From: Perilla frutescens
Lineage: Eukaryota > Streptophyta > Magnoliopsida > Lamiales > Lamiaceae
DNA: 64,000 nucleotides
Direction: 5' to 3'
Assembly: GCA_026008535.1 (NCBI GenBank)
Contig: BRKX01000014.1
Span: 43,034,506-43,098,505, forward strand
Shown here: piece by piece, positions 45,931 through 57,705 of the stretch
Numbering within the stretch: position 1 is the first letter of the stretch
Layout: every line of letters starts with the position of its first letter
Translations under genes and position numbers: made by a program
Notes under the pieces: model-generated
Told to the model about the DNA's origin: nothing
The model's input: only the letters and a program-made list of their open reading frames with translations
Database searches by the model: none

Positions 45931-47587
45931 TCTTGGCGACTCTTCTTCATCTTCAAACTTCAATACAGACACTAATCTCGAGCAGACTTGACTTGGTTCT
46001 TCCTCGAGCTTCTTCAAATCATTCCTTGAAGATAATCTTGCAATCTCTTAGCTCAAAGTCTCGTAACTAGACCTCTTATTTGTAACTCTAGATTTAGCTC
46101 GTCATTGCTATGCACGGTCTCATCATTCTCCCCTACTGAAAAGAATTCATCCTCGAATTTGGATCTTCATCATCTCGATCAAATTTGTCTGCACAAAAGG
46201 GAGATACGTCAGTAACGTTAAAAGTGGAAGAACACTCGTACTCATCAGGTAGATCAATGCGATATGCATTGTCATTAACATGGCTCAAGCCGGTGAATGG
46301 ACCATCTCCTCTAGGTGATAATTTTAACTTCCTCAAGTTGGGAAATCGGCCGGGACTCAAGTGAATCCAAACACGATCACCGGATTGAAAGATGACTTTC
46401 TTGTGCCGGGTGTTACGGGTGGCAGCGACTTAGGAGCCTAGTTACTCGATCCGGGCTTGAACTTTCTGATGCATCTCTTTGATAAAATTAGCTCTTTTCA
46501 ATCCTTTAACACTCGTCAGATGCTTAATAGGTAAGAGAAGTAAATCATTAGGCGTTAGTGGATTAAATCCATAAACGACCTCAAATGGAGACATGTTAGT
46601 AAAAGAATGAATAACACGATTATAGGCAAATTCAGCATACGGTAAGCATTCTTCCCATTACTTCAAATTATTCTTAATTAAAGACCTAACCAATGTACCT
46701 AAAGTATGATTCACAACCTCAGTTTGACCATCGGTTTGTGGGTGACACGCGGTGGAAAATAAAAGCTTAGTCCCTAATTTTCCCCAAAGTACTCGTCAAA
46801 AATGTCCTAGAAACATAGAATCCCTATCACTAACAATAGTTCTAGGAATCCCATGCAATCTAACATGAATAAAGAACAAATTGGCTATGAGAACGGCATC
46901 ATCAGTTTTCCTACATGCAATGAAATACACCATTTTTGAAAACATATAACAACAACAAAAACTGAATCTTTACCCGATCTAGACCTAGGTAATCCTGAAA
47001 TAAAATCCATGGAAATATCTATCCAAGGGCTAAATGGTGCGGGTAATGGCATATAAAGACCAAACGGATGCGATGTAGACTTAGCCTTATGGCAAGTAAT
47101 GCAATGACTACATACATGCTCAACATCCCTATACATATGTGGCCAAAATAAGTGTTCTTGCAGCAAGTTTAATGTTTTATGGACTCGAAAATGACCCATT
47201 AAACCTCCCGCATGAAAATATAAAACTAACAAATCATGCATAGAACAACTAGGGATGCATAACTTCGAGTCTTTGAACAAGAAACCATCATGAAAATAAA
47301 AACCATCAAAAGACTTAGACATGTTCGAACACTTAACATAAATGGACAAGAAAAAGGGGTCCAACTCATACAAAGACTTAATCGAATCAAATCCAAGCAT
47401 CTTAGCATGCATAATGTTCAAGAGAGCATACCTTCTAGACAGGGCATTGGTGACTATATTCTCTTCACCTTTCTTGTACTTGATAACATACAAAAATGAC
47501 TCGATGAACTCAAACCATCTTGCATGTCGCTTTTTCAAATTACTTTGCCCTTTCAAGTGCTTCAAACTCTCACTACAAGAATTTCGG

Positions 47588-47960
47588 CTATAGACAACAG
47601 TTGAACGACAACGGCTCTTGCTTGAGCTGTTGTCTTTCAATAGACAGACAACGGCTACTCATCAGTAGGTTGTCTATCGCCGCATTTTTATATAGACAAC
47701 GGTTAATAGCCGTTGTCTATATAATTAGAGACAACGGCTAATATAATCCGTTGTCTATAATCGAGCTTTTATTTTTTATTTTTTTTAAATATAGACAACG
47801 GTTAAGAGCCGTTGTCTGTACTCATTTAGACAACGTTTGAATATTAACCGTTGTCACTGTCGAAATAGACAAGGGCTGTGTTGACTCCGTTGTAAATAAA
47901 CACCAATTATAATTAAATTGACAGTAGATTTTAACGAGCCGTTGTCTATTGCCGTTTTTT
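47588..47960. repeat. left subterminal AGACAACGGYT repeats of the CACTA
   Basis: About ten copies of GACAACGG or its complement CCGTTGTC, several as inverted pairs 5-15 bp apart. In CACTA elements such words are the transposase-accessory binding sites; here that is inferred from family knowledge. Confidence 0.85.
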
Positions 47961-47999
47961 ACACTGAATTTATCCCAAATTTAAAAGCCCTCAATTTAA

Positions 48000-49980
48000 C
48001 CTAACTCCCAATTTATCGCTGCCTCACTCTCAATTGCCCGCCACTCAGCTCGCTCTTTCTCAGTTGCTGGTCGCTGCCTCACTTTCAATCGTCGAGCTCG
48101 CTCCCTCTCAGTTGTTAGTCGTTGCCTCACTCTCAATCGTCGCTCAGTTGCGTCATTCTCCTTGCGGCTGTTCTCGGCGAGCAGTGCGCACAGAAGAAAA
48201 GTGCCGACTCAGTTAGAGACAGCCATCACCGACTCCGAGTTGATTCACTCACTCCTCCACATCGAAATCATCACCAGCTACTACGTTGGCCTGGACAAAA
48301 TCATATATATTCCTGGAGGCACTCTTATCTCTACGCCCACCACGGTTATCTTTTCTCTCTCTCTAGAATTATGTGTGTCTGTGTGTGCGCGTGTGTGAGT
48401 TGAATCTCAATTTCAGTTTTGAGTAGCTCTTAGGTTTATGTTTTTTGTGTGATTTACGATTAATTTAATCTGCACTTGATTACTCGATAGAATTGGTATT
48501 TGATATATCTAGGTGAATGCAGATTTTATTTTACTTTTGTCATATATGGGGACTCGGGTGTAGGAAGGGGCATTATATAATGAAGGGGTTTGTTGGGAAT
48601 TGATGTGTAAAAAACTCAGAAATCTGGTGATGTTATTGAAACAAATTTATTTGAATAGGTTGTATTGTCTGCACTAGGGTAAATTTATACTTCTGTTAAA
48701 GGTAATGTTCAGCTAACTGAACCATGATAATCAACTTAGTGTGCTGATACAGAGCGTTAATGTTGACTTCTGAAACTCAGCCTTTGTTTATTTCTTGATA
48801 TAGCATCTACTCTTTAGACTTAGTTTGCTTCAGTAGTCTTGTCTATATTTGTAGCTTGAGTCACCCCTTCTCGAAGTGTTAAATTTGACTTGAGAGTATA
48901 TCCATTTGAAAATCAACTAGTATAGTGCCTAGACTATCTGCTAAAAATTCTAATACGGTGCTTGTGTTTCTTCATACACCTCTGGAGTCACCTTTATTTG
49001 CTCATTAATGATAACAAGTTTTTCCCTTTGCTCTTTTATACTGGATTTGTGGTTATTAAATTTGTTTTGTCACCTGTGTGACATGTATTGGCTAGTAACA
49101 CTCACAACAACACATGGATATTCATCATTTATTTCAAAATCAAAATAAAAAAAAAAGATGGAAAATCAGATTAAATGTGGCACTTCAATCAAGATTCTCA
49201 GAAATTATTAAATTAATTAATATCAAGGCACATGCTGAAAAGTGTGAAGTAATTTTGGTTTCTTGGCTTTAATTTTCCGACAATTAAATTATGTTTTTTT
49301 TTTAAATATTTACACTGAATTCATGTCAAACTTATCCTTATCCACATAGAATAGACGTAGATAAGTATTTTTTTGCATGGAATTAAATGGGATGGTTGAC
49401 CTTTATTGACATCAGATATAATAATAAATGTTGATACATCTATATATTATATGTGGAGGCTTGCAGATCATCAGAGATGATTTCACTACATTCATTGGTA
49501 ATCTGTGAAGTATTTAATAAATTACAGTTTAGTGGTATTAAATATTCAAATTGGTATTTAATTTTAGTTTGGTTAATTTATTAGTTTGCTGGAGGAAATT
49601 ACTCAAGAAATGAACTTGATGAAGTTCGTGCTGAATGGGCGGAATGTCTTCAAGATTATGTGGCTTGAGAAAATGATGTAAGTTTAGTAGCTTCAATTTA
49701 TCTCATTTGAATATTGTTTTAGTTAGCGGAAAAAATAGTGGTTGAGACTTATGTTTATTCCACAGTTAGATTGCTGAAGTCGACATGTTGAAATGGGTGA
49801 TGTTTGTTATCGTCATTAGAGACTCATATTTTGATGACCATTTTATGGATCAAGGCATGTAATTAGACAAAGTTATGACTTTTGGATTGTATTTTGGATG
49901 TAAGCCAAAGTTATGACTTTTGGATTGTATTTTGGATGTAAACCAGCTTGTAAACGAAGTTTTATTTATATTAATGTTTG
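48000..49980 (+). other. CACTA interior with gene-like segments
   Basis: The interior has a more exon-like composition than its flanks in places: 48160-48350 (open frame with SELIHSLLHIEIITSYYVGL) and 49585-49680. The latter reads FAGGNYSRNELDEVRAEWAE and CLQDYVA after an AG acceptor, before a TGA that may be a decayed CGA. A GTAAGT donor follows at 49679. This suggests an exon of a captured plant gene, which I do not recognise. A 2 x 38 bp tandem duplication (AAAGTTATGACTTTTGG..) lies at 49869-49944. The rest is AT-rich. Confidence 0.45.
48010..48170 (+). repeat. tandem ~50 bp repeats inside the CACTA
   Basis: Three imperfect copies beginning TCGCTGCCTCACTCTCAAT at about 48016, 48069 and 48118, spaced about 50 bp. 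They lie in a pyrimidine-rich segment that looks like the 5' UTR of a captured or internal gene. Function unknown. Confidence 0.6.
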
Positions 49981-50084
49981 GTATCTATTTATTTGATGAT
50001 CAATAAATTTCTAGCTATATTTTAATATTTATTAGCAAGTTAAAAAAAATATATTATAATTTCGCAAAAAAAAATAGCAGTTTT

Positions 50085-50520
50085 AAAATAGATGACAACA
50101 GTTACATAACCGTTGTCTATGAATAAATAGACAACGGCTAAAAGCGTACTATTGTCTATCTAGTGAAAGACAACGGCTAAATAACTGTTATCTATAAACA
50201 TAACAACAACGGTTAAATCTGAAAACCGTTGTCTATAAAATTATAGACAACGGTTACATACATAACCGTTGTTACTTAACAACGGTTGTAGTTACAAACC
50301 GTTGTCTATAAGCGTATAGACAACGGCTAGATGCTAAATAACCGTTGTCTATCAGTATAAGTGTGGTCTGAATGTAACAACGGTTTGACCGAGCCGTTGT
50401 CTATAAACAAATAGACAACAGTTATTACGCGTTGTCTTTCAGCGCGTCCCTATAGACAACACCTCTATTAACAACAGCCAATTTCTCTATTAACAACGCG
50501 GAACAGCCGTTGTCTATAGC
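50085..50520. repeat. right subterminal AGACAACGGYT repeats of the CACTA
   Basis: More than a dozen copies of GACAACGGTT/AACCGTTGTC with many inverted pairs. The same words as on the left end, in mirrored arrangement. Confidence 0.85.
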
Positions 50521-53500
50521 CGAATTTCTTGTAGTGTCTCGTGGTCCGTGTGGATAACGAACTCCTTAGGCCAAAGGTAATGTTGCCAAGTCTCCAACGC
50601 ATGCTTCAAAGCATATAGCTCTTTGTCATAGGTGGAGTACATAAGTACGGCACCGTTGAGCTTTTCACTGAAGTAAGCCACGGGCCATTTTTCCTACATC
50701 AAAACAGCACCTATACCTATCCCGGAGGCATCGCACTTAATCTCGAAAGTTTTAGAAAAATCTAATAAACAAAAAATAGGAGTAGAACATAATAAAGACT
50801 TCAAAGTATTAAACGCATGCTCTTGTTGTTTACCCCATTCAAATTTTCGGTCCTTCTTACTTAGCTCAGTAAGAGGGCCGGCTATGCTGGAGAAATCACG
50901 CACAAAACAGCGGTAAAACCCAGCTAATCCGTGAAAAGAATGGACCTCAGATGTGGTTTTGGGCGTTGGCCATTCCTCAATCACCTTGATTATGGAACAG
51001 TCAACCTCAATACCTCTAGAACTCATGACAAAGCCTAAGAATATGACTTCATCTAGAAAAAATAAACACTTAGACAAATTTCCATACAATTTAGCATCAC
51101 GCAAAAGCAAAAACACTCACCTAAGGTGATCTAAGTGCGCCTATGTAGTGTGACTGTGTATCAGAATATCATCAAAGTAAACCACTAAAAATTTACCTAT
51201 CACATCTCTCAAAAAATGGTTCATCAAACGCATAAAAGTGCTTGGTGCATTAGTGAGACCAAAAGGCATAACTATCTACTCATAAAGTCTATGTTTTGTT
51301 TTAAATGTGGTTTTCCACTCATCACCTTCTTCCATGTGAGCTTGAAAATATCCAGATCTCAAATCAATTTTTGAAAAGATTTTCGATCCACTGAATTCGT
51401 CTAGCATGTCATCAAGTCTAGGGATGGGAAAATGATACTTAACTGTTATCTTGTTGATGGCTCGGCAATCCATTTACATTCTCTATTCATTCTTCTTCTT
51501 GGGTACGAGAATAACTGGAACTGCACATGGGCTCATCGACTCTCGAACTTGCTTCTTCTCAAGCAACTCCTTCACTTAACGATCAATCTCCTTGGTTTCT
51601 TCCGGTGAAGTGCGGTAAGCTGGATAATTCAGCAGAATGGTTTCAGGCACGAAGTCGATCTGGTGCTCGATCCCATAAACTGGAGGTAATCCGCTGGGAA
51701 TCTCATCCAGAAAGACGTCCTCAAACTCCTTCATAAGGGGCTGCACAACACTAGGCAAAGAAAATTTGTTAGTGGCACTATCCTTACAAGTTAAAAGAAC
51801 TAAAGGCCATCCTGCTCTAATAGCCTTTTCAACTCCTTTAATTGTACAACACAGTGATTTATTTTTCTCCTTGGACTGGGCTCGATCAAGGGATCCAGGT
51901 AATAGAGGTGTCGGGGCTGAAATGGACACGATAGAGGAAAGGATCGGGGGTGAAGAATGTGTGGAGGGAGAGGCACACGGGCTGTGCGCTTGTGATCCAT
52001 GACTGCACGGGCCATGTGGGAGGTGCTGGACTTTTTGGTCTGTTTTGTGAAAGGTTTGGCATGGCCGTGCGGTGGCTGACTGGCTAGGTACAGGCCATGC
52101 TGAGCTGCTGGCACTCTCGGCAGCTTGTTTTTCCCTCTCTTTTTTGAACCTTGCCCATATGATCTCTTGATCTTCTTGAACGGATTTAGAGGGCAATGGT
52201 TTAAGCACTACAGTGTGTCCATCTCTCTTAACGGCGTACGTGTTCGTGACTCCGTCATGCACAGCTTGGCAATCAAATTGCCATGGTCTCCCTAAGAGAA
52301 TATGCGCTGTATCCATATGCATAGCATCGCATAATACAGTGTCAGAATAAGAACCAATGGAAAAGAAAATGTGTACCTGACCATTTACTCGAACTGTGCC
52401 TCAATCCGTAAGCCACTGCAATCGATATAGCTTCGGATGCTTCACTATGGTGAGATTTAACTTGTCAATGACATATTGGCTAATGGCATTGATCACACTG
52501 TCACTGTCAATGATCATCGCACAAGTCTTATCTTGAATTGCAACTCTCGTGTAGAAAATATTCTCTCGTTGCGATTGTTGCTCTTCTTCTCGATTTATGC
52601 TTAGACTGCGGATGGAAACTAAACTAATATGAGGAATCTCGCATTCCTCTTCTTCAAAATCAGTGTGGGTGATGTCTATTGTAGCTGTGGACTCGTCTCG
52701 GGGTTGTTCTTCATCTCCACTAGCAGATTCAAGTCTGTTTTGTTCATTAAGAAACAAAACTCACCGGTTCGGACATTAATTCTGAAAATGGCCCCAACCT
52801 TGACACTTATGGCATTGTATGTCTCGGGCTTAGTTCGGGGCTGAAGTTGTCACTGTATTTTGTTAGTTTGGCTATGTGAAACTCAGCCTCACAGGGGTGG
52901 TAGCGGGTGTAGGGTTGGCCCTACGACTCAGCTGCGGCGCGGAATGCTCAAAGCACTGTTCCGGTGGTCTGGATTGACCTCGGGGTCGTGCGGACTCAGT
53001 AGAAGGGCTAGAAGATGATGTGGGAGGTGTACCTTTGTTCCAAGAGGGTTAGGGTGGCGTGGATGTGAAGTGGGATCATCGTCGGCCTTCTCAAAGTTGT
53101 CTTTCTACAATCGATGCATAATGCACCATCTCTTCTACACTTGAAAAATCCTTCAATTTGACTTCATAAGCAATGTCCAGATTCATACCTTCAATGTATC
53201 GGATTATGGTAGCATCAAGGGACTCTTCTTTTCCAACTCGGTTGAGCATTGTTTCAAGCTCCTTGTGATATTCTTCAATGGAACGGGTTCCTTGCTTGAT
53301 GTGGTTCAATTTCTTCTCTAACTCCCGTTCATAGTGCACTGAATAAAATGTCCTCGCATGACATCTTTCATCTGTTGCCATGTATTAATAAGGGGGTATC
53401 GATCATGGTTTCTCCTCTTTTTGTTGATTTTCCCACCAATCTGTTGCATATCCTTTAAACTCAAGTGATGCGATTTGCACATTCTTCAACTCGAGAAAAT

Positions 53501-54041
53501 CATAACACTCGAAGATCTTATCAACCTTCCTTTCTCAATCAAGGTACATATCTGAATCAGGGCGTCCTTTGAACTCTAGAATGGTGGTTTTGATGTTGTT
53601 CACCATTAAGTTATCTTCCTCGAATCGGGGCCTCTTAATGAGGAATGCACATTTATAAGGTACTTGGGGTCGATCACGGTGATTGCCCCTTCTCTATGGT
53701 ATGAAATCGGCTTCGTACTCGCTCTCTGCATAGGACTTGTGTCCATAGTCATCTTCTCTCTCGAAGACTTATTGAATGGGCTGCCTTGGTGCGGCCCTTT
53801 GAGCTCGATGTTGTACCACTGTGGCTTCTTGAGGCTCGGCTTGCCTCGCTGCATTTCTTTTAGGCTCTTATTGTGGTGCGCCTCCTTGAGGCTCGACTGG
53901 CTTCTCTACAGCTTCTTGGACAACTTGGGACTCATTCGACCGAGTTTGAAGCTGTGCAAGCTACTCTATTAACTTGGTTAGTTGGCTACCAAGTTCATCC
54001 TTTAGTAGACGATTTTGACGCTTAAAGTATGATACCATAGC

Positions 54042-54813
54042 TGTTGGGGTTTTTTTGAGTTAAACAACCACAGGATCTATTTGGTTGTTCTTTAATCCTA
54101 ATCTCATGTATGTCATATATTTATGCAGCTCATATGTTTTAATAAACCGAGTTCAATTAAACATGCAATCCGATTTTCGGTTCTACTAAAAATGGAAACA
54201 TAGAATACCGAAAAACACTTATAAATGAACATCGGGTTGAGGACAAGATTAAAGGCCTAATATTGCTATTGTGTATGTTGAAAATGGCGCCCCTTACTTT
54301 GCAATTCCACTTTTCGATCTTCTGCTGTATTCCCGGACTGTATTTAGATTCAGGGTGGGCTGAAATCTACTAGATATGTATGGATACTATGGAGATAAAG
54401 AGAACACAGAGGAGCTGATTTCTTGCTTATAAAATTTCGTCCCCCACCTCCTTATTTATAAGGGAGTGGGCGAAATTAATAGTGTCCCAACCCTACTGGG
54501 TTTGGGCCTCTATCTCTTTTTCCATCTTCAGTCCATTAAAATCATATTGGGCTACAACAGGGATCTAGAAGAATATTAAATTGGCCTACTAATTTATTTA
54601 ATTCCAAATATCCAATAAACTTATGATATTATTAAATAAACTAAGTATTACTTTTATTCTATTAAAGAAGTAATACCGACTTACCAATTTAATACATATT
54701 TGTGAATATGCTTTCTTCTTTAGTTCAACCATTCCCCGTGTTTAAAATTTAATGTTCATTAATTAATTATGTAAGCCTCTGACAGCTGTAATTAATTAAT
54801 ATCTGAAACCTTG
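54042..54813 (-). repeat. copia LTR D, left part
   Basis: Begins TGTTGGGGTTTTTTTGAG and matches LTR A and B. It is interrupted at 54813 by solo LTR C4. The sequence after C4 (CCTTGA, 63995-64000) matches the continuation in LTR A (AAAACCTTGAGTAGTACC at about 6382), so the LTR goes on past the window. No copia primer site precedes it, only H2 gag, so it is a 3' or solo LTR. Confidence 0.82.
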
Positions 54814-55520
54814 TGTAACACCCCAGATTTTCAGATAAGGTTTAGAGGATTGTTAATGTTAATTAATTAGTTAAGGAAGAAATTTGAATAAAGGTAATTA
54901 AGGCCGGATGTCAGTCACGACTTTAGGGATCAGTTTTCGTGAAAATAGTCTTTTTAGAAAATCCAATCCTAATTATTTTATGGACATTCGTGGTCTCGTT
55001 AGAAAGGTTTTAACTCAAGGAATATGTCGGTGTTTTCAGATTTTAATTCTGAAGTCATTTGAGTACCCGGTGATGAAAAACGTATTTAAGAGATGAATGA
55101 ATAGTAACTTTTGCGTGCGTTTGCGTTTTGAGAAATTTACGAAATCCTCCTCATTGATCCGAGTCTTGTTTTGTTAAGCCTCTCTTATGGGAAACGACTT
55201 AAGGATTCCGTTGGCATTCACGGATTTCCATTCTGAGGTCAATCGAACGCTCGGGAGCAAAATCTATCAGTCTGAGTGAATAGTAAAAAGTAATTTCGAA
55301 AAGGGAATCTTTGCTCGTCTTTCTTCTGATGACCCTGTCTTCTTCACGAATCAAGTTGGTTCATTAGTATTCGAGCCAATGAGTCTTCCGATATTTTTAG
55401 ATTTCGTGTCTGAAGTCATTTGGACCTCGACATCGAATAAAGCAGCTTTTAACCGAACCAGAGGTCACTTTTGCAGTGTTTCCGCACTGGAGTGGCTTCT
55501 CAAGGAAGCCAAACTCCCTC

Positions 55521-55530
55521 CTATAAATAA
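55521..55530 (+). promoter_or_regulatory. TATA box of solo LTR C4
   Basis: CTATAAATAA, preceded by the conserved GAAGCCAAACTCCCTC-type context of the family promoter. Confidence 0.6.
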
Positions 55531-56238
55531 GGGACCACCATTTTTGCTTTTACTTGCTCATTTACCATCCATTCACTTCTAAATCGAGAGAGTGAGAAGC
55601 TTTGAAAGCCAAGAAAGTTCTGCCGAAGTAAAAAGCGTTCTTCATGAGTGATCTACTAGGCGACAAGCGGAGTGGCATGAAAGGGATGCGGTGAGGGAAT
55701 GTGCTAGGGGCGCCGTTGAGTCATAGCAGACGGCTCTACCGTTGTTGCGACTCGACGAGACGCCGAGCTAGCCACCTTCCTTCGACATACCTAACCCCGT
55801 TCATTCTTGTTTGTCGGTCTCGACCCCATTTCTTTTTCCATCTTTTAAATTCCGCATTTACTTTCCGTTCTTTACGTTCTTCGCGTTCTTCATTATTGCT
55901 CGTTTACCTTCCGTCTAAGTGATATTTTGATTCTTATTGAAGCTCCAAGTTAATAGCATTTACGTTATATTTCTCACTTTATTCCTGTCATTATTATTCT
56001 TGAGATTAGCCTCGTTTATTCCGTTTAAATTCCGTTCAAGCTATATTTAAAGATTTCGTCATTATTCTAAATATTAAGGAGGATTATTGTGTTTATATCG
56101 TTATAATGCAAAAATTCTTTTAAGATAAAGCATGTCATTTTGTGTTAATTATTGGAGCATGTTTTAAAAATTTTTGGTAAAGTGTTCTTCGTGTTCGTCG
56201 AAGGAATCAACCAACATGAGAACACAGATGAAGATTGT

Positions 56239-57600
56239 TGATCGGGCTTATTCTACTTGTTCTCATTTATGCTATTTCATGCCTTAACCACTCGTTCACT
56301 GCATGTTTTGGAAAGATTTGATGTGTTTTTAGGAGATGTGCAGGTGGAAGGAATGAAGTGAAGAAATGCTCCATCTTTTGAAGAATGCAAGCAAGCAGCT
56401 CGTAATACAGGCCGTTTGGGGAAGCCGCCAGAGGCATGGGCCGAGAAAATTCCAGAACTGAAGCTGTGCGCGACTTGGGCCTGTTTTGTGTGAAAATCTG
56501 ATCCAGCCCAAGTTCTAGATGCGGATTTATGATCTTCATAGCCTAAAAGGAGTCCTATCCTTGGAAACTTCCTAGTCTAGATATAGAAGATTTATTTCCA
56601 TGTTGGATACTATTTTATTTAAGGATATTAACATAGATTAGGATTTATCCATCCATATCAACGCAACACAGCATCAGAAAAAACGCAGCAACAGCAGAGC
56701 AGAGAGACGCGGAGAACAGATTTTTATTCTTCTATTTTCATTCCTTTCATTGTTGCTACTCAAACAATAATTTGAAGTTCAGTTCTGATTATGAATTCAA
56801 GCTAAGTTCGTTCCATTCCGGGATCAACTCACGAAGCTCTGGCCAATTAAATCTATGAGATCTAAACGTTTTTTCTCGATTAATTCATGCATGTGTATTT
56901 ATTATCCTCCGTAAGTCGAGTCGTGATTGTTTCGATTAAACCGAGTAGTCGCGAATATTCGGAGTATAGGAATTAATCACTAGCCAATTATTTCGGTCAT
57001 ACGTAATCGTGGTTTAGGATTAATTAGTGGTAAAATCAGTAGCTAATACTATGGGGATAATAATCTGGTTCGGTGATCCTGTGTCAGAGTTCGCTAGATT
57101 AGAATCGGGTTTCTCTCGAGCATAAAGCAATCGGCTAATTAAATCTATAAGAGTGTCTCTTTTGGGTTGTTAGTTGATTAGAGAAAATGTGTGGTGAAGT
57201 GTCTTCCTGCCATTCGAGAAAATATGGAGAAATATGGATGTGTCAGTAAGTGTCTTCGGCATCCGCAACTGATTTACATGTGATAATTAATTGTATTCTG
57301 GAATCGAGGATCAGTATAATTGTGCCAGAGTGGAGTAGTTGATATCCTGAATATTTCTAATTAATTGTTTAAACCCGTTGCTCGTGTGTGTATTTTAATT
57401 CCTTGTTATTTAATTATTTTCGTGCACTACAGTTTATACCCATAAGTTTCCCCCCTTTTAAAGTTGGTTTCTGCAGATTGGAAGTATAGAATAATTCTCG
57501 CCGGTCCTTTGGGAGACGATCTCGCTCATCGCTGTACTGTGCAGTTTGGGCAAACCGACTGCTGTCGGAACATTTATTTTTGGTGCAAAATGACACACCA
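56239..57600 (+). repeat. T 5' LTR, 1362 bp
   Basis: TGATCGGGCTTATTC to GACACACCA. It is collinear with the 3' LTR over its whole length. The end carries GTGCAGTTTGGGCAAACCGA, a word related to the TATGCCCAAACTG copies inside the element. Confidence 0.95.
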
Positions 57601-57605
57601 AATTT

Positions 57606-57623
57606 TGGCGCCGTTGCCGGGGA
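57606..57623 (+). other. T primer-binding site
   Basis: TGGCGCCGTTGCCGGGGA, the standard Athila primer site (tRNA-Asp), five bases after the LTR. It is undamaged, unlike the copy in Athila 1. Confidence 0.92.
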
Positions 57624-57705
57624 TCGGTTTTAAGCAGTTATTATTCTAATATTTTCAATTTGCATTTTTTTTTCTTTTCTTGGTTTTTCTTTATTCGCAG
57701 GAAAC

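Larger units (their letters stand above)
44831..46122 (-). repeat. H2 3' LTR, 1292 bp
   Basis: On the minus strand it starts TGAGACCGTGCATAGC after a tract CAGTAGGGGAGAATGA and ends GGTTGTATCA. Its first part continues the pol frame (LNLELQIRG). A CACGGCCGTG word block lies at 45785-45930 and a TATA box (TTATAAATAGGG) at 45513-45524. The right boundary agrees with the integrase end near 46133. Confidence 0.82.
47571..50536. mobile_element. non-autonomous CACTA (En/Spm) transposon, 2966 bp
   Basis: Both ends are inverted repeats: CACTACAAGAATTTCGGC at 47571 and the complement of CACTACAAGAAATTCGGC at 50536. Flanking trinucleotides are TCT (47568-47570) and TCT (50537-50539). Removing the element restores the H2 RNase H frame ([17 protein letters not shown]). 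Subterminal regions (47588-47960 and 50085-50520) are crowded with direct and inverted copies of AGACAACGGCT, many forming hairpins such as AGACAACGGTTAATAGCCGT. No transposase is present. The interior has gene-like segments of unknown origin. Confidence 0.95.
44831..54041 (-). mobile_element. CRM-like chromovirus H2 with nested CACTA
   Basis: Minus-strand element: 3' LTR (44831-46122), polypurine tract, integrase, RNase H, RT, protease, zinc knuckle and gag, which is cut inside its N-terminus at 54041 by copia LTR D. Without the CACTA insertion about 6.2 kb remain. It is inserted in the integrase of H1 and is related to it. Fewer stops than in H1 suggest that it is younger. Confidence 0.82.
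46123..54041 (-). pseudogene. H2 gag-pol, decayed, split by CACTA
   Basis: Minus strand. Gag N-terminus at 54041 (MVSYFKRQNRLLKDELGSQL), core 53400-53091 (IKQGTRSIEEYHKELETMLN), zinc knuckle CHKCQGWGHFQN near 52830-52785, protease near 52500 (IIDSDSVINAI: the usual DSG is DSD), RT 51480-51150 ([20 protein letters not shown]), RNase H 51116-50540 resuming at 47570 ([20 protein letters not shown]), integrase with HHCC and core ([47 protein letters not shown]) and tail to 46133 (FPNLRKLKLSPRGDGPFTGL). The integrase tail has no canonical chromodomain. Around ten stops, mostly TAG, inactivate it. H2 supplies the intact Q and W codons missing in H1. Confidence 0.85.

Noticed and set aside
47588..50520. 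CRISPR-like array of short repeats
   Set aside because: The AGACAACGG words are irregularly spaced, occur in both orientations and cluster at the two ends of a CACTA element with its own terminal repeats and duplication.
56267..56539. 90-residue minus-strand frame conserved at 60995-61267
   Set aside because: The conservation is that of the two LTRs of element T; the strand is antisense to the element, and the protein shows no known motif.
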